46,889 bases of DNA from DASSJF01 sp035934535 (GTDB taxonomy: Bacteria; Sysuimicrobiota; Sysuimicrobiia; Sysuimicrobiales; Segetimicrobiaceae). Position numbers and translations under genes: made by a program. This document shows, one piece after another, positions 7,812 through 15,670 of the stretch (positions are counted from its first letter, which is position 1; each line of letters begins with the position of its first letter). The notes under the pieces are model-generated. The model was given only the letters and a program-made list of their open reading frames with translations. It searched no databases and had not been told where the DNA came from. The stretch is from contig DASYXS010000014.1 in NCBI GenBank assembly GCA_035934535.1, positions 1 through 46,889 on the forward strand, given 5' to 3'.

Positions 7812-8342
7812 ATGGCCCGGCGCGTGACGCTCGATCAACTGGCCGCGATGGTCGCGCGAGGCTTCGAGGACGTTCAGCGGAAGCTTCATCAGCACACCGG
7901 TATCCTCGCCGAGCACACCGCCACCCTCGCCGAGCACACCGCTACCCTCGCGGGCCATACCGCCACCCTCGCGGGCCATACTGCCACCCTCGCGGGCCAT
8001 ACTGCCAGCCTCGCGGAGCATACTGCCACCCTCGCGGAACATACGGTGATCCTCGGACAGCACACCGCGACCCTCGAGCAGCACAGCGGCTTTCACGCGG
8101 ATCATGCGCACCGGCTCGGCCACATCGAACGAAAGCTCGAACAACACGATGCCTTCCATGCCGATCATACGCATCGGCTCGACCACATCGAAGGAAAGCT
8201 CGAACAACACGATGGCTTCCATGCCGATCATACGCATCGGCTCGACCGTATTGAGCGAAAGCTCGATGCCGCGACCGAGCGCCTCAACGGCCACGAGGTC
8301 CGGCTCGAGACACTGGAGAGGCGGCGCGGCTCGAAGCCGTAG
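7812..8342 (+). CDS. Histidine-rich heptad-repeat coiled-coil protein, function unknown
   Basis: A 176-residue soluble protein made almost wholly of 7-residue units. Residues 1-27 form a helical lead-in. Residues 28-90 are nine heptads of the type HTATLAE/HTATLAG, each starting with His. Residues 91-153 are three copies of a 21-residue block (HxxFHAD - HxHRLxH - IExKLEQ), and a charged tail ends it. The strict heptad with leucine at a fixed position predicts a long parallel coiled coil with histidine rings. No signal peptide or membrane segment is present. I do not recognise the family. It stands alone between acs and the convergent ade gene, whose stop codon abuts its own. Metal binding by the histidines is possible but not shown. 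Confidence 0.75.
   Translation: MARRVTLDQLAAMVARGFEDVQRKLHQHTGILAEHTATLAEHTATLAGHTATLAGHTATLAGHTASLAEHTATLAEHTVILGQHTATLEQHSGFHADHAHRLGHIERKLEQHDAFHADHTHRLDHIEGKLEQHDGFHADHTHRLDRIERKLDAATERLNGHEVRLETLERRRGSKP
7893..8081 (+). repeat. 21-nt tandem repeats encoding nine heptads
   Basis: Nine consecutive 21-nt units, each encoding a heptad of HTATLAE/G type. Several adjacent units are nearly identical at DNA level (the CTCGCGGGCCATACTGCCAC units), which points to recent slippage or unequal exchange. Copy number is likely to vary between strains. Confidence 0.85.
8082..8270 (+). repeat. 63-nt tandem triplication in the repeat gene
   Basis: Three 63-nt units encode 21-residue blocks. Units 2 and 3 (8145-8207 and 8208-8270) differ at only a few bases, so this duplication is recent. 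Unit 1 is more diverged. Confidence 0.85.
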
Positions 8343-10181
8343 TCAGAGACCTTCGATCACCGTCGGCAGCAGCGTCTGGCGCTCCACGTCGATGAGGCCG
8401 AGGTCGGACAATTTCCCCTCCGGGCTCACGGCGAGCGTCAGCGAGACGATCGCCATGAACGCGCGCTCCCCGGCCATGCCGGCGGCCTCGGCCGCCGTGC
8501 GGAACGCGGCGACCTCCGATGCGACGTCCGCCGCCGGTTTGAGCGAGATGAGTCCCGCGACGGGGAGATCGATCCGCGCGGTCACGCGGCCGCCCTCCAC
8601 CAGGACGATGCCGCCGCCGCTCCCGGCCAGCGTCCGGCAGGCCAGCAGCATGTCCTCCCGATTGGTGCCCGCGATCGTGAGGTTGTGCGAGTCGTGCGAC
8701 ACCGAGGTGGCGATCGCGCCCTCGCGCGGACCAAACCCGCGTATCACCGCGCAGGCGGTCCCGCCGTGGCGGCCGTGGCGTTCCACGACGGCCAGCATCG
8801 CGAGTTCCCGCCCGTCGGCGGACGGCAGCTGCACCTCGCCGCGCGCGACCCGCGCCCGCATCGTCCCGTACGTCGTGCGCACCGGCGCCGAGCGCCCGTT
8901 GAAATCGATCACCCGGATCGTCGCCTCGCCGTCCGGCGTCCCCGGCACCCGGATCCGAAACGCCTCCGCGCCCAGGTCGCGCGGCAGGCGGATGGTGTTC
9001 TCCCGCTCGACCGCCGCGGCGCGGTTCTCGACGGCCGGGGCGGGCGGGGCGACCACGCGTCCGTCCTGGGCCACCAGCCGGCCGGCGCGGTAGACTTCCG
9101 TCACCCGAAACCGCCGCACATCCGACAGCAGCACGACGTCGGCCACCCGGCCCGGCGCGAGCGCGCCGAGATCGTGCCGGCGCAGCCGGTTCGCGGCGTT
9201 GAGGGTCGCAAACCGCGCGACGTCGACCGGATCGAGACCCTCCTCGACGAGCCGCCGCGCGACGTAATCGACGCCGCCCCGCCCCAGCAGGTCTTCCGGC
9301 ACCACGTCGTCGGTGCACAGCGTAACGTTCGGCAGGTATCCCCGGCCGCGCAGCGCCGCCGCCAGCACCGCGGCGTTTGGCGACAGGGAGCTCTCGCGGA
9401 CTTCGAGGTACATCCCCGTGCGGAGCTTCGCGAGGCCGTCCTGCGTCTCGCGGTTCTCGTGGTCGGAGTCGATGCCGGCCGCGGCGTAGGCCGACAGGTT
9501 GCGTCCCCGCACGCGCGGCGCGTGGCCCTGAATCAGGCCGCCGACCCGTTCGGTCGCCTCGAGCAAACGCATCATCCGCCCCTCGGCGCGCAGGACGCCG
9601 GGGTAGTCCATCACCTCGGCGAGTCCCACCACCCGCGGCCAGCCCAACATCTCCTCGATCTCCTCGCGGTCGAACTCCGCGCCCGCGGTCTCGACGGCCG
9701 GGGCCGACGGCACGCACGACGGCGCCATGACGAGCACGCGCAGGGGAATGTTTTCGGACGCGTCGAGCATGTAGCGCACGCCCGGCAGCCCCATCACGTT
9801 CGCCAGTTCGTGCGGGTCGATCAGCACGGTGGTGGTGCCGTGGGGCAGCACCGCCTCGGCGTAGTGCGCCGGGGTGATCATGCTGCTCTCGATGTGGACG
9901 TGCGTATCGATGAGCCCGGGGATCGCGACCAGCCCGCGGCGGTCGAGGACCGTGCGCCCCGCCAGCGGACCGCCCCGCCCCGCGCAGACGGGGTCGCCGG
10001 GGGCGGTCACGTGCGCGATGCGTCCGGCGAAGATGCCGATATCCGCGGGATAGGTCTCGCCGGTGAAGACGTTCGCAAAGGTCACGCCGCGCAGGACAAG
10101 ATCGAGGTCCCGCCGTCCCGCCGCGGCCTCGATCAGCGCCGCGCGATCATACGCCGGCTCCCGGCTCCACGGCACCGTCAT
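8343..10181 (-). CDS. ade: Adenine deaminase (Ade)
   Basis: A 612-residue amidohydrolase that converts adenine to hypoxanthine and ammonia (purine salvage). Metal-site motifs of the Ade family are seen in order: IDTHVHIESS (about 92-100), the HGTTTVLIDPHELANV block (about 114-129), GHAPRVRG and GIDSDHE, then TDD. The long C-terminal domain is typical of bacterial Ade rather than of the adenosine-deaminase-like enzymes. It is the last gene of an operon after the ABC importer, 25 nt from the permease stop. Residues about 63-71 (DPVCAGRGG) look like an insertion in a variable loop and are encoded by a 27-nt sequence also present in livM. Its stop abuts that of the convergent repeat gene. Confidence 0.92.
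   Translation of the reverse strand: MTVPWSREPAYDRAALIEAAAGRRDLDLVLRGVTFANVFTGETYPADIGIFAGRIAHVTAPGDPVCAGRGGPLAGRTVLDRRGLVAIPGLIDTHVHIESSMITPAHYAEAVLPHGTTTVLIDPHELANVMGLPGVRYMLDASENIPLRVLVMAPSCVPSAPAVETAGAEFDREEIEEMLGWPRVVGLAEVMDYPGVLRAEGRMMRLLEATERVGGLIQGHAPRVRGRNLSAYAAAGIDSDHENRETQDGLAKLRTGMYLEVRESSLSPNAAVLAAALRGRGYLPNVTLCTDDVVPEDLLGRGGVDYVARRLVEEGLDPVDVARFATLNAANRLRRHDLGALAPGRVADVVLLSDVRRFRVTEVYRAGRLVAQDGRVVAPPAPAVENRAAAVERENTIRLPRDLGAEAFRIRVPGTPDGEATIRVIDFNGRSAPVRTTYGTMRARVARGEVQLPSADGRELAMLAVVERHGRHGGTACAVIRGFGPREGAIATSVSHDSHNLTIAGTNREDMLLACRTLAGSGGGIVLVEGGRVTARIDLPVAGLISLKPAADVASEVAAFRTAAEAAGMAGERAFMAIVSLTLAVSPEGKLSDLGLIDVERQTLLPTVIEGL
9970..9996 (+). repeat. 27-nt exact direct repeat, copy 2 (inside ade)
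   Basis: Identical to positions 43-69 in livM, but here it is read from the opposite strand of the gene. It coincides with a short apparent insertion between the N-terminal strands of adenine deaminase and keeps the frame. Confidence 0.8.
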
Positions 10182-10206
10182 CGGCGCGCATCCCCCGCGG
10201 GCCGCA

Positions 10207-11850
10207 TCAGCGGCCCGCCTGGCTCGGGGCGTACCGGCGCAGCACCGGTGATTCGATCCACGTCAGCATCCCGTACAGCAGCACCGACACGATCGTCACC
10301 AGGATCCCGGCCGCCCACAGCATCGTGAACTGAAACTGGGCCCGCGCGGTGATCATGAGATAACCGAGGCCGCGCCCGGTGGCGAGCCACTCCGCCACGA
10401 TCGCGCCGAGGATCGACGCGAGCACGGAGATCCGCGCGGCCGCGAACACGCTCGGCAGCGCGCTCGGGAGCCGGACCTTCCAGACCACCGCCCACGGCGA
10501 CGCCGCGTACAGCCGCAGGACCTCAATCGCCTGCGGCGAGGCGGAGCGCAGCCCCTGCATCACGTTGACGAGCGTCGGGAAGAACGTGATGATCGCCGTG
10601 ATCGCGGTCGTCCCGGCGATGCCCCGGCCGAAGAGCAGCACGAGCAGCGGCGTCATCGCGATGACCGGCACCGAGCGCAGCGTGATCGCCACGGGCATGA
10701 AGGCCCGCTCGAGCCGCGGGTAGACGACGAACAGCACCGCCACAAACGCCGCGGTCACGGTCCCCACGCCGAATCCAGCGGCCGCGTCCTCGAGCGTCAT
10801 CGCGAGCGCGGCGCTCAATTCCCGGCGGTTCTCGGACGCGGCGGCGCCGGCGATCAGGTCGTGCAGCACCTGCGCCGGCGTCTTCGCGAAGAACGGATTG
10901 AGATGAAAGACGCCGATGAAGGCCACCCACAGCCCGACGATGACGCCGATCGACACCGCGGCGAGCCCCGCGCGTCGCAGTGCCCACCGTCCGGCGCCCG
11001 CCGCCCCGCCGTCGCGGCCGGTCAGCACGGGCGAGGCGTCCAGCGGCGGCGCCCAGGTGACCAGCACGCGCGCGGCCCCCGCGGCGAGCGCGAAGCCGCC
11101 GCCGGCCAGGGCGCTCGCCATGATCGCGAGCCCCCACACCCGCGGCGTGTCGAGCGTCGCCATCGCGTTCACCATCGCCACGCCGAGTCCGCGGTCGCCG
11201 CCGAGAAACTCGCCGAGGATCGCGCCGAGAATCGCGCCCGGCGCGGCGACCCGGAACCCCGCGAGCAGCCACGGCACGCTCGCGGGCAGGCGCACCTTGC
11301 GCAGCGCGTCGAACGGCCGCCCGCCGAGCGTGTGGATCAGATCGAGCGAGGCGCCGTCCGCCGACCGCAGACCGATCAGCGAGGTGATCACGGTGGGAAA
11401 GAACACCGCCAGCGCGGCGAGCGCGACCTTGGGCTCGTCGCCCGGCAGCACGACCGCGATGATCGGCGCGATCGCGAGTAGCGGCGTCGCGTAGATGACG
11501 ATCGCGATCTGCATCAAGAAGCCCTCGAGGCGACGGACCTGCATGATGACGAGCGCCAGCGCGATCGCCGCGAGATTGCCCCAGAAGAAGCCGCGCGCCG
11601 CTTCCCACAGCGTCGCCGCCACGTTCGCCGGGTAGATCGCGAGGTCGTGCCAGGCGCGGAGCACGATCGCCGAGGGCGAGGAGATCGTGTACCGCGCCCA
11701 CGGCAGCACGCCGCCGAGGATCTGCCACAGGACGAGCAGCGCGACCGGCCCGAGCGCCGCGTCCAGCGGGCCGGGCGTGCTCCGAACAACGCCGCGCCGC
11801 GCGGCCGCGTCCGCTCCGCCGGGCGAGCGTCCCGCGGGCGCCCGGATCAC
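10207..11850 (-). CDS. ABC transporter permease, two SsuC/TauC-like domains fused in one chain
   Basis: A 547-residue membrane protein, twice the normal length for this family. Two homologous binding-protein-dependent permease domains (about 35-265 and 305-540) each end with an EAA-type loop (RKVRLPASVPW and WKVRLPSALPS), and a linker joins them. The family usually works as a homodimer, so this fusion supplies both halves of the channel in one polypeptide and may allow asymmetry. Its ATG overlaps the ATPase stop by 4 nt. Neighbours (NMT1/THI5-like binding protein, ATPase, adenine deaminase) suggest import of a nitrogenous base or related heterocycle; that is inference. Confidence 0.85.
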   Translation of the reverse strand: MIRAPAGRSPGGADAAARRGVVRSTPGPLDAALGPVALLVLWQILGGVLPWARYTISSPSAIVLRAWHDLAIYPANVAATLWEAARGFFWGNLAAIALALVIMQVRRLEGFLMQIAIVIYATPLLAIAPIIAVVLPGDEPKVALAALAVFFPTVITSLIGLRSADGASLDLIHTLGGRPFDALRKVRLPASVPWLLAGFRVAAPGAILGAILGEFLGGDRGLGVAMVNAMATLDTPRVWGLAIMASALAGGGFALAAGAARVLVTWAPPLDASPVLTGRDGGAAGAGRWALRRAGLAAVSIGVIVGLWVAFIGVFHLNPFFAKTPAQVLHDLIAGAAASENRRELSAALAMTLEDAAAGFGVGTVTAAFVAVLFVVYPRLERAFMPVAITLRSVPVIAMTPLLVLLFGRGIAGTTAITAIITFFPTLVNVMQGLRSASPQAIEVLRLYAASPWAVVWKVRLPSALPSVFAAARISVLASILGAIVAEWLATGRGLGYLMITARAQFQFTMLWAAGILVTIVSVLLYGMLTWIESPVLRRYAPSQAGR

Positions 11851-12734
11851 GAGACCGAGGCTCCGGCAGGAGGCCGCCCGTCAACGGCGGGCGGCCGGAG
11901 GTCCTGCGAAGACGGAACAGGAGGCCGCCCGGCCTCTGGAGCGGCCGGCGGTCCCACGTGAGACGGGGCGAACAGCAGCTCGCTCAGGCGGTCGCAGAGG
12001 GCGTGGAACCGCGGGCTCCGCAGCACCTCCGGGCCCCGCGGCCTCGGCAGATCGATCGTCACCTCCGCGCGAACCTCGCCCGGCTGCGGGGTCATGACGA
12101 CGACCCGGTCGGCGAGAAATACCGCCTCGGCGATCGAGTGGGTGACGAGCAGCGTCGTCGGCGACTGCTCCCCCCAGATGCGGAGCAGCTCGAGATTCAT
12201 GCGCTGACGCGTCATCTCATCGAGCGCGCCAAACGGCTCGTCGAGCAGCAGGACGCGCGGCCGGGTGACGAGCGCGCGGGCGATGGCCGCGCGCTGCCGC
12301 ATCCCGCCGGAGAGCTGCGCCGGGCGCGCCCTTTCGAATCCGCGGAGTCCGACGAGGGCGATCAGGTCGAGAATCTCCGGCCGCGGCACGTCGAGACCGG
12401 TCACCTCGAGCGGCAGCCTAACGTTCCCGTAGACGGTGCGCCAGGGCAGCAGCGCCGGATCCTGGAAGGCGATCGCCACGCGGTGCTGACGCCGGGCGGC
12501 CCCCGGCGGCGCGCCCTCGACCAGCACGCGGCCCTCCGTGGGCACGTCGAGGTCGGCCAGGATGCGGAGCGCCGTCGACTTGCCGCAGCCCGACGGCCCG
12601 AGCAGAGCGACGAACGCGCCGGCCGCCACCCGCAGATCCATGCGGCCGATCGCGTGCACCGGTTTCCCGTCGAGCCAGTACGTCTTCCGGACGCCCTCGA
12701 GAATCAGCCCCGCGTCGGCGACGCCGGCGCTCAC
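11847..12734 (-). CDS. ABC transporter ATP-binding protein (SsuB/TauB/NrtD family)
   Basis: A 295-residue ATPase with intact motifs: Walker A GPSGCGKST at 46-54, Q-loop Q91 (AFQDPALLPW), signature LSGGM at 141-145, Walker B VLLLDEP at 161-167, and the switch histidine in LVTHSIAEA. The FQDPALLPW sequence is characteristic of the nitrate/sulfonate/taurine/pyrimidine-precursor group. The last 35 residues form a proline-rich tail with repeated GRPP units, which overlaps the DNA hairpin just before the permease start. It energises the fused permease encoded directly downstream. Confidence 0.9.
   Translation of the reverse strand: MSAGVADAGLILEGVRKTYWLDGKPVHAIGRMDLRVAAGAFVALLGPSGCGKSTALRILADLDVPTEGRVLVEGAPPGAARRQHRVAIAFQDPALLPWRTVYGNVRLPLEVTGLDVPRPEILDLIALVGLRGFERARPAQLSGGMRQRAAIARALVTRPRVLLLDEPFGALDEMTRQRMNLELLRIWGEQSPTTLLVTHSIAEAVFLADRVVVMTPQPGEVRAEVTIDLPRPRGPEVLRSPRFHALCDRLSELLFAPSHVGPPAAPEAGRPPVPSSQDLRPPAVDGRPPAGASVS
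11867..11931. repeat. Direct repeat and hairpin at the ATPase-permease junction
   Basis: CAGGAGGCCGCCCG occurs at 11867-11880 and again at 11918-11931. In addition, GGCCGCCCG (11872-11880) pairs perfectly with CGGGCGGCC (11888-11896) across a 7-nt loop. In the mRNA (minus strand) this hairpin lies about 22 nt upstream of the permease start codon and could modulate its translation. Confidence 0.6.
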
Positions 12735-12767
12735 GGCCGCGCACCGGCCGCCCGTCCGGGCGACGGC

Positions 12768-13826
12768 CTAGACGCGATTGCGCCCGTGATAAATCTCCTG
12801 CAGCACGTCGGCGGTGAAGAGCTCGGCGCCGACGTTGATGCCGGTCCGCTTGAACAGGTCGACGTTCTTTGCGATGTCGGCGTCGCCCATCCAGAGGAGG
12901 CCGTGCTGCCTGGTCACCGGCGTCTGCATCAGTTTCTCGATCGTGACCTTGTTGCCGAGGTACTGCGACATGTAGCTGAGGCCGAGCGCCTTGCCGTACC
13001 TCTCCACGGTGAGCTTCGCGCCGAGCGAGGGGTTGGCGGCGTTGGCCTGCCAGCCGCGGATCTCCGCGCGCAGAAACCGGACGACGTCCGCCCGGCGGTT
13101 CCGCAACGTGTCCTCGAGCACGTAGTAACAGCCGGAGTACGACGAGTAGCCGTAGTCGGCAAACAGGAAGAACTCCACCGGGACGCCCGCAACTTGCAAT
13201 TCGACCGGCTGCTCCGTTGCAAACGAGACGAAGGCGTCCACGTCGCCGGTCACGAGCGGCGCCGGATCGAACTGGACCGGGACGCGGGTGATCCTGGCCG
13301 CGTCGAGGTGATTGAGCGCGAGCCACGTGGTCCAGGGGATGCTGTCGGCCGCCGCGACGCCGACGCGCTTGCCGATCAGGTCCTGCGGCGTGCGGATCGG
13401 ATTCTTCTTCAGCGAGAGAATCGCGAGCGGGCTCTTCTGGTACAGGACGCCGAGCACTTTGATCTGCGCGCCCCGCTCCCGCGCCTTCGCTAGGATCTGG
13501 GCGCCGGTGCCGCAGCCGAACAGGGCCTTCCCGGAAACGATCGCTGTCACGACGTCGATGCCGGGACCGCCCGACAGCATATCGATGTCCAGGCCTTCGT
13601 CTTTGTAGTAGCCGTTCGCATCGGCGATGAAGCTGCCGGCGAACTCCACCGTCTTCACCCACCCGAATTGCACCGCGGCGCGCGTCGCCGGGCCGGCCGC
13701 GAACGCGGTCGCGCGGCTCCTCCCGGCCAACCATGTGCCGGCGGCTGCGGCCGCCGCGGCCCCGAACGAACGGCGAAGCAACGTCCGGCGGTCAATGACC
13801 GCCGCCAGTGGCGGGCGTGCACCCAT
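12768..13826 (-). CDS. ABC transporter substrate-binding protein, NMT1/THI5-like
   Basis: A 352-residue exported binding protein. It starts at the ATG at 13826, which has GAGGTGA 5 nt upstream; the frame is open further but reads through the next gene out of frame. The N-terminus DRRTLLRRSFGAAAAAAAG looks like a Tat or Sec signal with a twin-arginine pair. The mature part begins with a VQFGWVKTVEFAGSFIADANGYY-type strand that fits the NMT1/THI5 fold (periplasmic-binding type II), as in ThiY, SsuA and TauA. It would deliver the ligand to the fused permease. The ligand is unknown; adenine deaminase in the same operon hints at a purine or pyrimidine derivative. Confidence 0.85.
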   Translation of the reverse strand: MGARPPLAAVIDRRTLLRRSFGAAAAAAAGTWLAGRSRATAFAAGPATRAAVQFGWVKTVEFAGSFIADANGYYKDEGLDIDMLSGGPGIDVVTAIVSGKALFGCGTGAQILAKARERGAQIKVLGVLYQKSPLAILSLKKNPIRTPQDLIGKRVGVAAADSIPWTTWLALNHLDAARITRVPVQFDPAPLVTGDVDAFVSFATEQPVELQVAGVPVEFFLFADYGYSSYSGCYYVLEDTLRNRRADVVRFLRAEIRGWQANAANPSLGAKLTVERYGKALGLSYMSQYLGNKVTIEKLMQTPVTRQHGLLWMGDADIAKNVDLFKRTGINVGAELFTADVLQEIYHGRNRV

Positions 13827-13899
13827 GTCGGTCACCTCGTCTGGGAAGTGCTCGCGGAGAACAATGACACTACGTACGGGCGCGGCACGCCGGTTCCCT

Positions 13900-14922
13900 T
13901 CACTCCAGCCGGATCTCCTCGCCGATGCCCTTCGCCTGCGCGCGCGCGTAGGCGAAGCGCGCTGTCGCGACGTCCTCGACCGCCATGCCGAGCGACTTGA
14001 ACAGCGTGATCTCGTCCTGATTTTCGCGGCCGGGGTGGCGGCCGGCAAAGACCTCGCCGATCTCCGCCACGATGTGGCGCTCCGTGATTGCGCCTTCGCC
14101 GATCGGACCGACGACGTCGCCGGCCTCGGTGACCGCGCCCGCCCGTGAATCGACAAACAGCCGGGCGCGGCGGACGACGTCCGTGGCGAGTTCCCGCCAG
14201 TCCGGCCGCGCCGCGCCGACGGCGTTGAGATGCGCCCCGGGCGCGAGCCAGTCGCCCTCGACGACCGGCGTCGTGCTGCCGGTGACCGTACAGATCACGT
14301 CCGCTCCGCGCACCGCGCGTTCGGCCGACGCGGCCACCGTGACCTGCACGCCGAGTCGCTCGCGCATCTCCGACGCGAAGCGCTCCGCGCCCGCCTGCGT
14401 CCGGCTCCACACCCGGACGTCGGCCGGCGGACGAACCTCGCGCAGCGCCTCCAGATGGGCACGGGCCTGGACGCCCGCGCCGAGTAGAGCGAGCACGCGC
14501 GCGTCCCGGCGGGCGAGCGGGTCCGTGGCGGCGGCCGAGACCGCGGCCGTCCGCATCTCCGTGATCAGGCGTCCGTCCAGCACCGCGCGCAGCGCGCCGG
14601 TGGCGGGATCGAGCAGAAGAATCGTGGCCAGATGCGTCGGCAGCTTGCGGGCGGCGTTGTTCGGGTAGAAGGCCACGGCCTTCAACCCAAGCGTCTCCGA
14701 GGATTCCGCGGCAGCGCCGGCGGCGCCGCCCTGCGCGGACGGCATGAGATACGCCGCCATCACCCCGAGAAACCCCCCGTACCGTTCAACCGGCACCACC
14801 GACCGCACCGGCTGAACCGCGCCGCCGGAGCTGAACGCCCCGAGCGTGCGGGCCATGAGCGGAATCAGCTCCCGCATCGCGAGCAATTCGCGCAGGTGAG
14901 ACTCTCTCAACAGAAGGGCCAT
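13900..14922 (-). CDS. Ornithine cyclodeaminase/mu-crystallin family NAD(P)-dependent enzyme
   Basis: A 340-residue protein from the ATG at 14922 (MALLLRESHL...). The Rossmann motif LLGAGVQARAH is at 146-156, with the family sequence KAVAFYPNNAARKLPTH upstream and TGSTTPV plus GAHLNAVGA downstream. Members include ornithine cyclodeaminase, alanine dehydrogenase and ketimine or pyrroline reductases; the reaction cannot be fixed by sequence alone. It lies 73 nt upstream (in genome coordinates downstream) of the binding-protein gene and may be the first gene of that operon. It is divergent from the HAD gene, with starts 71 nt apart. Confidence 0.85.
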   Translation of the reverse strand: MALLLRESHLRELLAMRELIPLMARTLGAFSSGGAVQPVRSVVPVERYGGFLGVMAAYLMPSAQGGAAGAAAESSETLGLKAVAFYPNNAARKLPTHLATILLLDPATGALRAVLDGRLITEMRTAAVSAAATDPLARRDARVLALLGAGVQARAHLEALREVRPPADVRVWSRTQAGAERFASEMRERLGVQVTVAASAERAVRGADVICTVTGSTTPVVEGDWLAPGAHLNAVGAARPDWRELATDVVRRARLFVDSRAGAVTEAGDVVGPIGEGAITERHIVAEIGEVFAGRHPGRENQDEITLFKSLGMAVEDVATARFAYARAQAKGIGEEIRLE

Positions 14923-14992
14923 GTGCCGCACCCGTGTAAACGTCGTGGACAGCCTCACCCTGTTCGGCGGTCGCGACGGGAGGTCCCTCCGG

Positions 14993-15670
14993 ATGCCGGT
15001 TCGAGCCGTCACCTTCGACGTCTATTCCGCGATGTTCGATACCGTGGGCGGGCTCACCGGCGCCCTCCGCGCATTCTTCCACCAGCGCGGCATCGCCGCG
15101 GACGCCGCGGCGACGGCCCGCGCCTGGCGGCGCGCGCAGATGGACTACCTGCTGCTCGCGAACTCGCTCGACCGGGATCCGGCGTCGAACCGCGCGGCGA
15201 TCGAGGCATCACTTCGCTACACCGTGCGGGGGGTCGCCCCCGACATCGCGCCCGCCGAAATGGCGGCGCTCGTCGCGGCCTGGGAGCACCTTCCCGCCTG
15301 GCCGGAGGCCGCGGAAGTACTCGCCGAGGTGCGCCGGCGCCCGCTCGCCCTGGCCGTCCTTTCGAACGGGGACTACGGGATGCTGGAGGCGCTCATGCGA
15401 ACGTTTCCGGTGCCGTTCGACCGCATCGTGTCGGTCGAGGGCGGCAGGTTTAAGCCGCACCCGTCGGTGTACCGGAAGACGCTCGCGGACATGGGCGTTC
15501 GCGCGGAAGACCTGCTCCACGTCGCCGGATCGCCGAGCGATGCGGCGGGTGCGACCGCGGCCGGTCTCCGCACGATCTGGATCAACCGCGCCGCGGACGC
15601 TGTCCTCGACCCGCGGTTCACCCCGGCGCACCAGGCCGCGGATCTGCGGGGGGTGCTGCCGCTTCTCTAG
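14993..15670 (+). CDS. HAD-superfamily hydrolase (haloacid dehalogenase-like)
   Basis: A 225-residue protein. Motif I is FDVYSAMFD with the nucleophile D9; motif II is LAVLSNGDY, motif III is the lysine in GGRFKPHPSVY, and motif IV is in VAGSPSDAAGA. The layout matches type II haloacid dehalogenase and related phosphatases. The ATG at 14993 has GGGAGG 9 nt upstream; an in-frame ATG at 14921 is less likely because the domain starts at VRAVTFD. The stop shares a CTAG tetranucleotide with the stop of the convergent MocR gene. The substrate is unknown. Confidence 0.82.
   Translation: MPVRAVTFDVYSAMFDTVGGLTGALRAFFHQRGIAADAAATARAWRRAQMDYLLLANSLDRDPASNRAAIEASLRYTVRGVAPDIAPAEMAALVAAWEHLPAWPEAAEVLAEVRRRPLALAVLSNGDYGMLEALMRTFPVPFDRIVSVEGGRFKPHPSVYRKTLADMGVRAEDLLHVAGSPSDAAGATAAGLRTIWINRAADAVLDPRFTPAHQAADLRGVLPLL

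Noticed and set aside
8284..9717. A 477-codon minus-strand frame offset from ade
   Set aside because: Arg/Gly-rich shadow in a second frame of the same strand; adenine deaminase motifs are all in the other frame.
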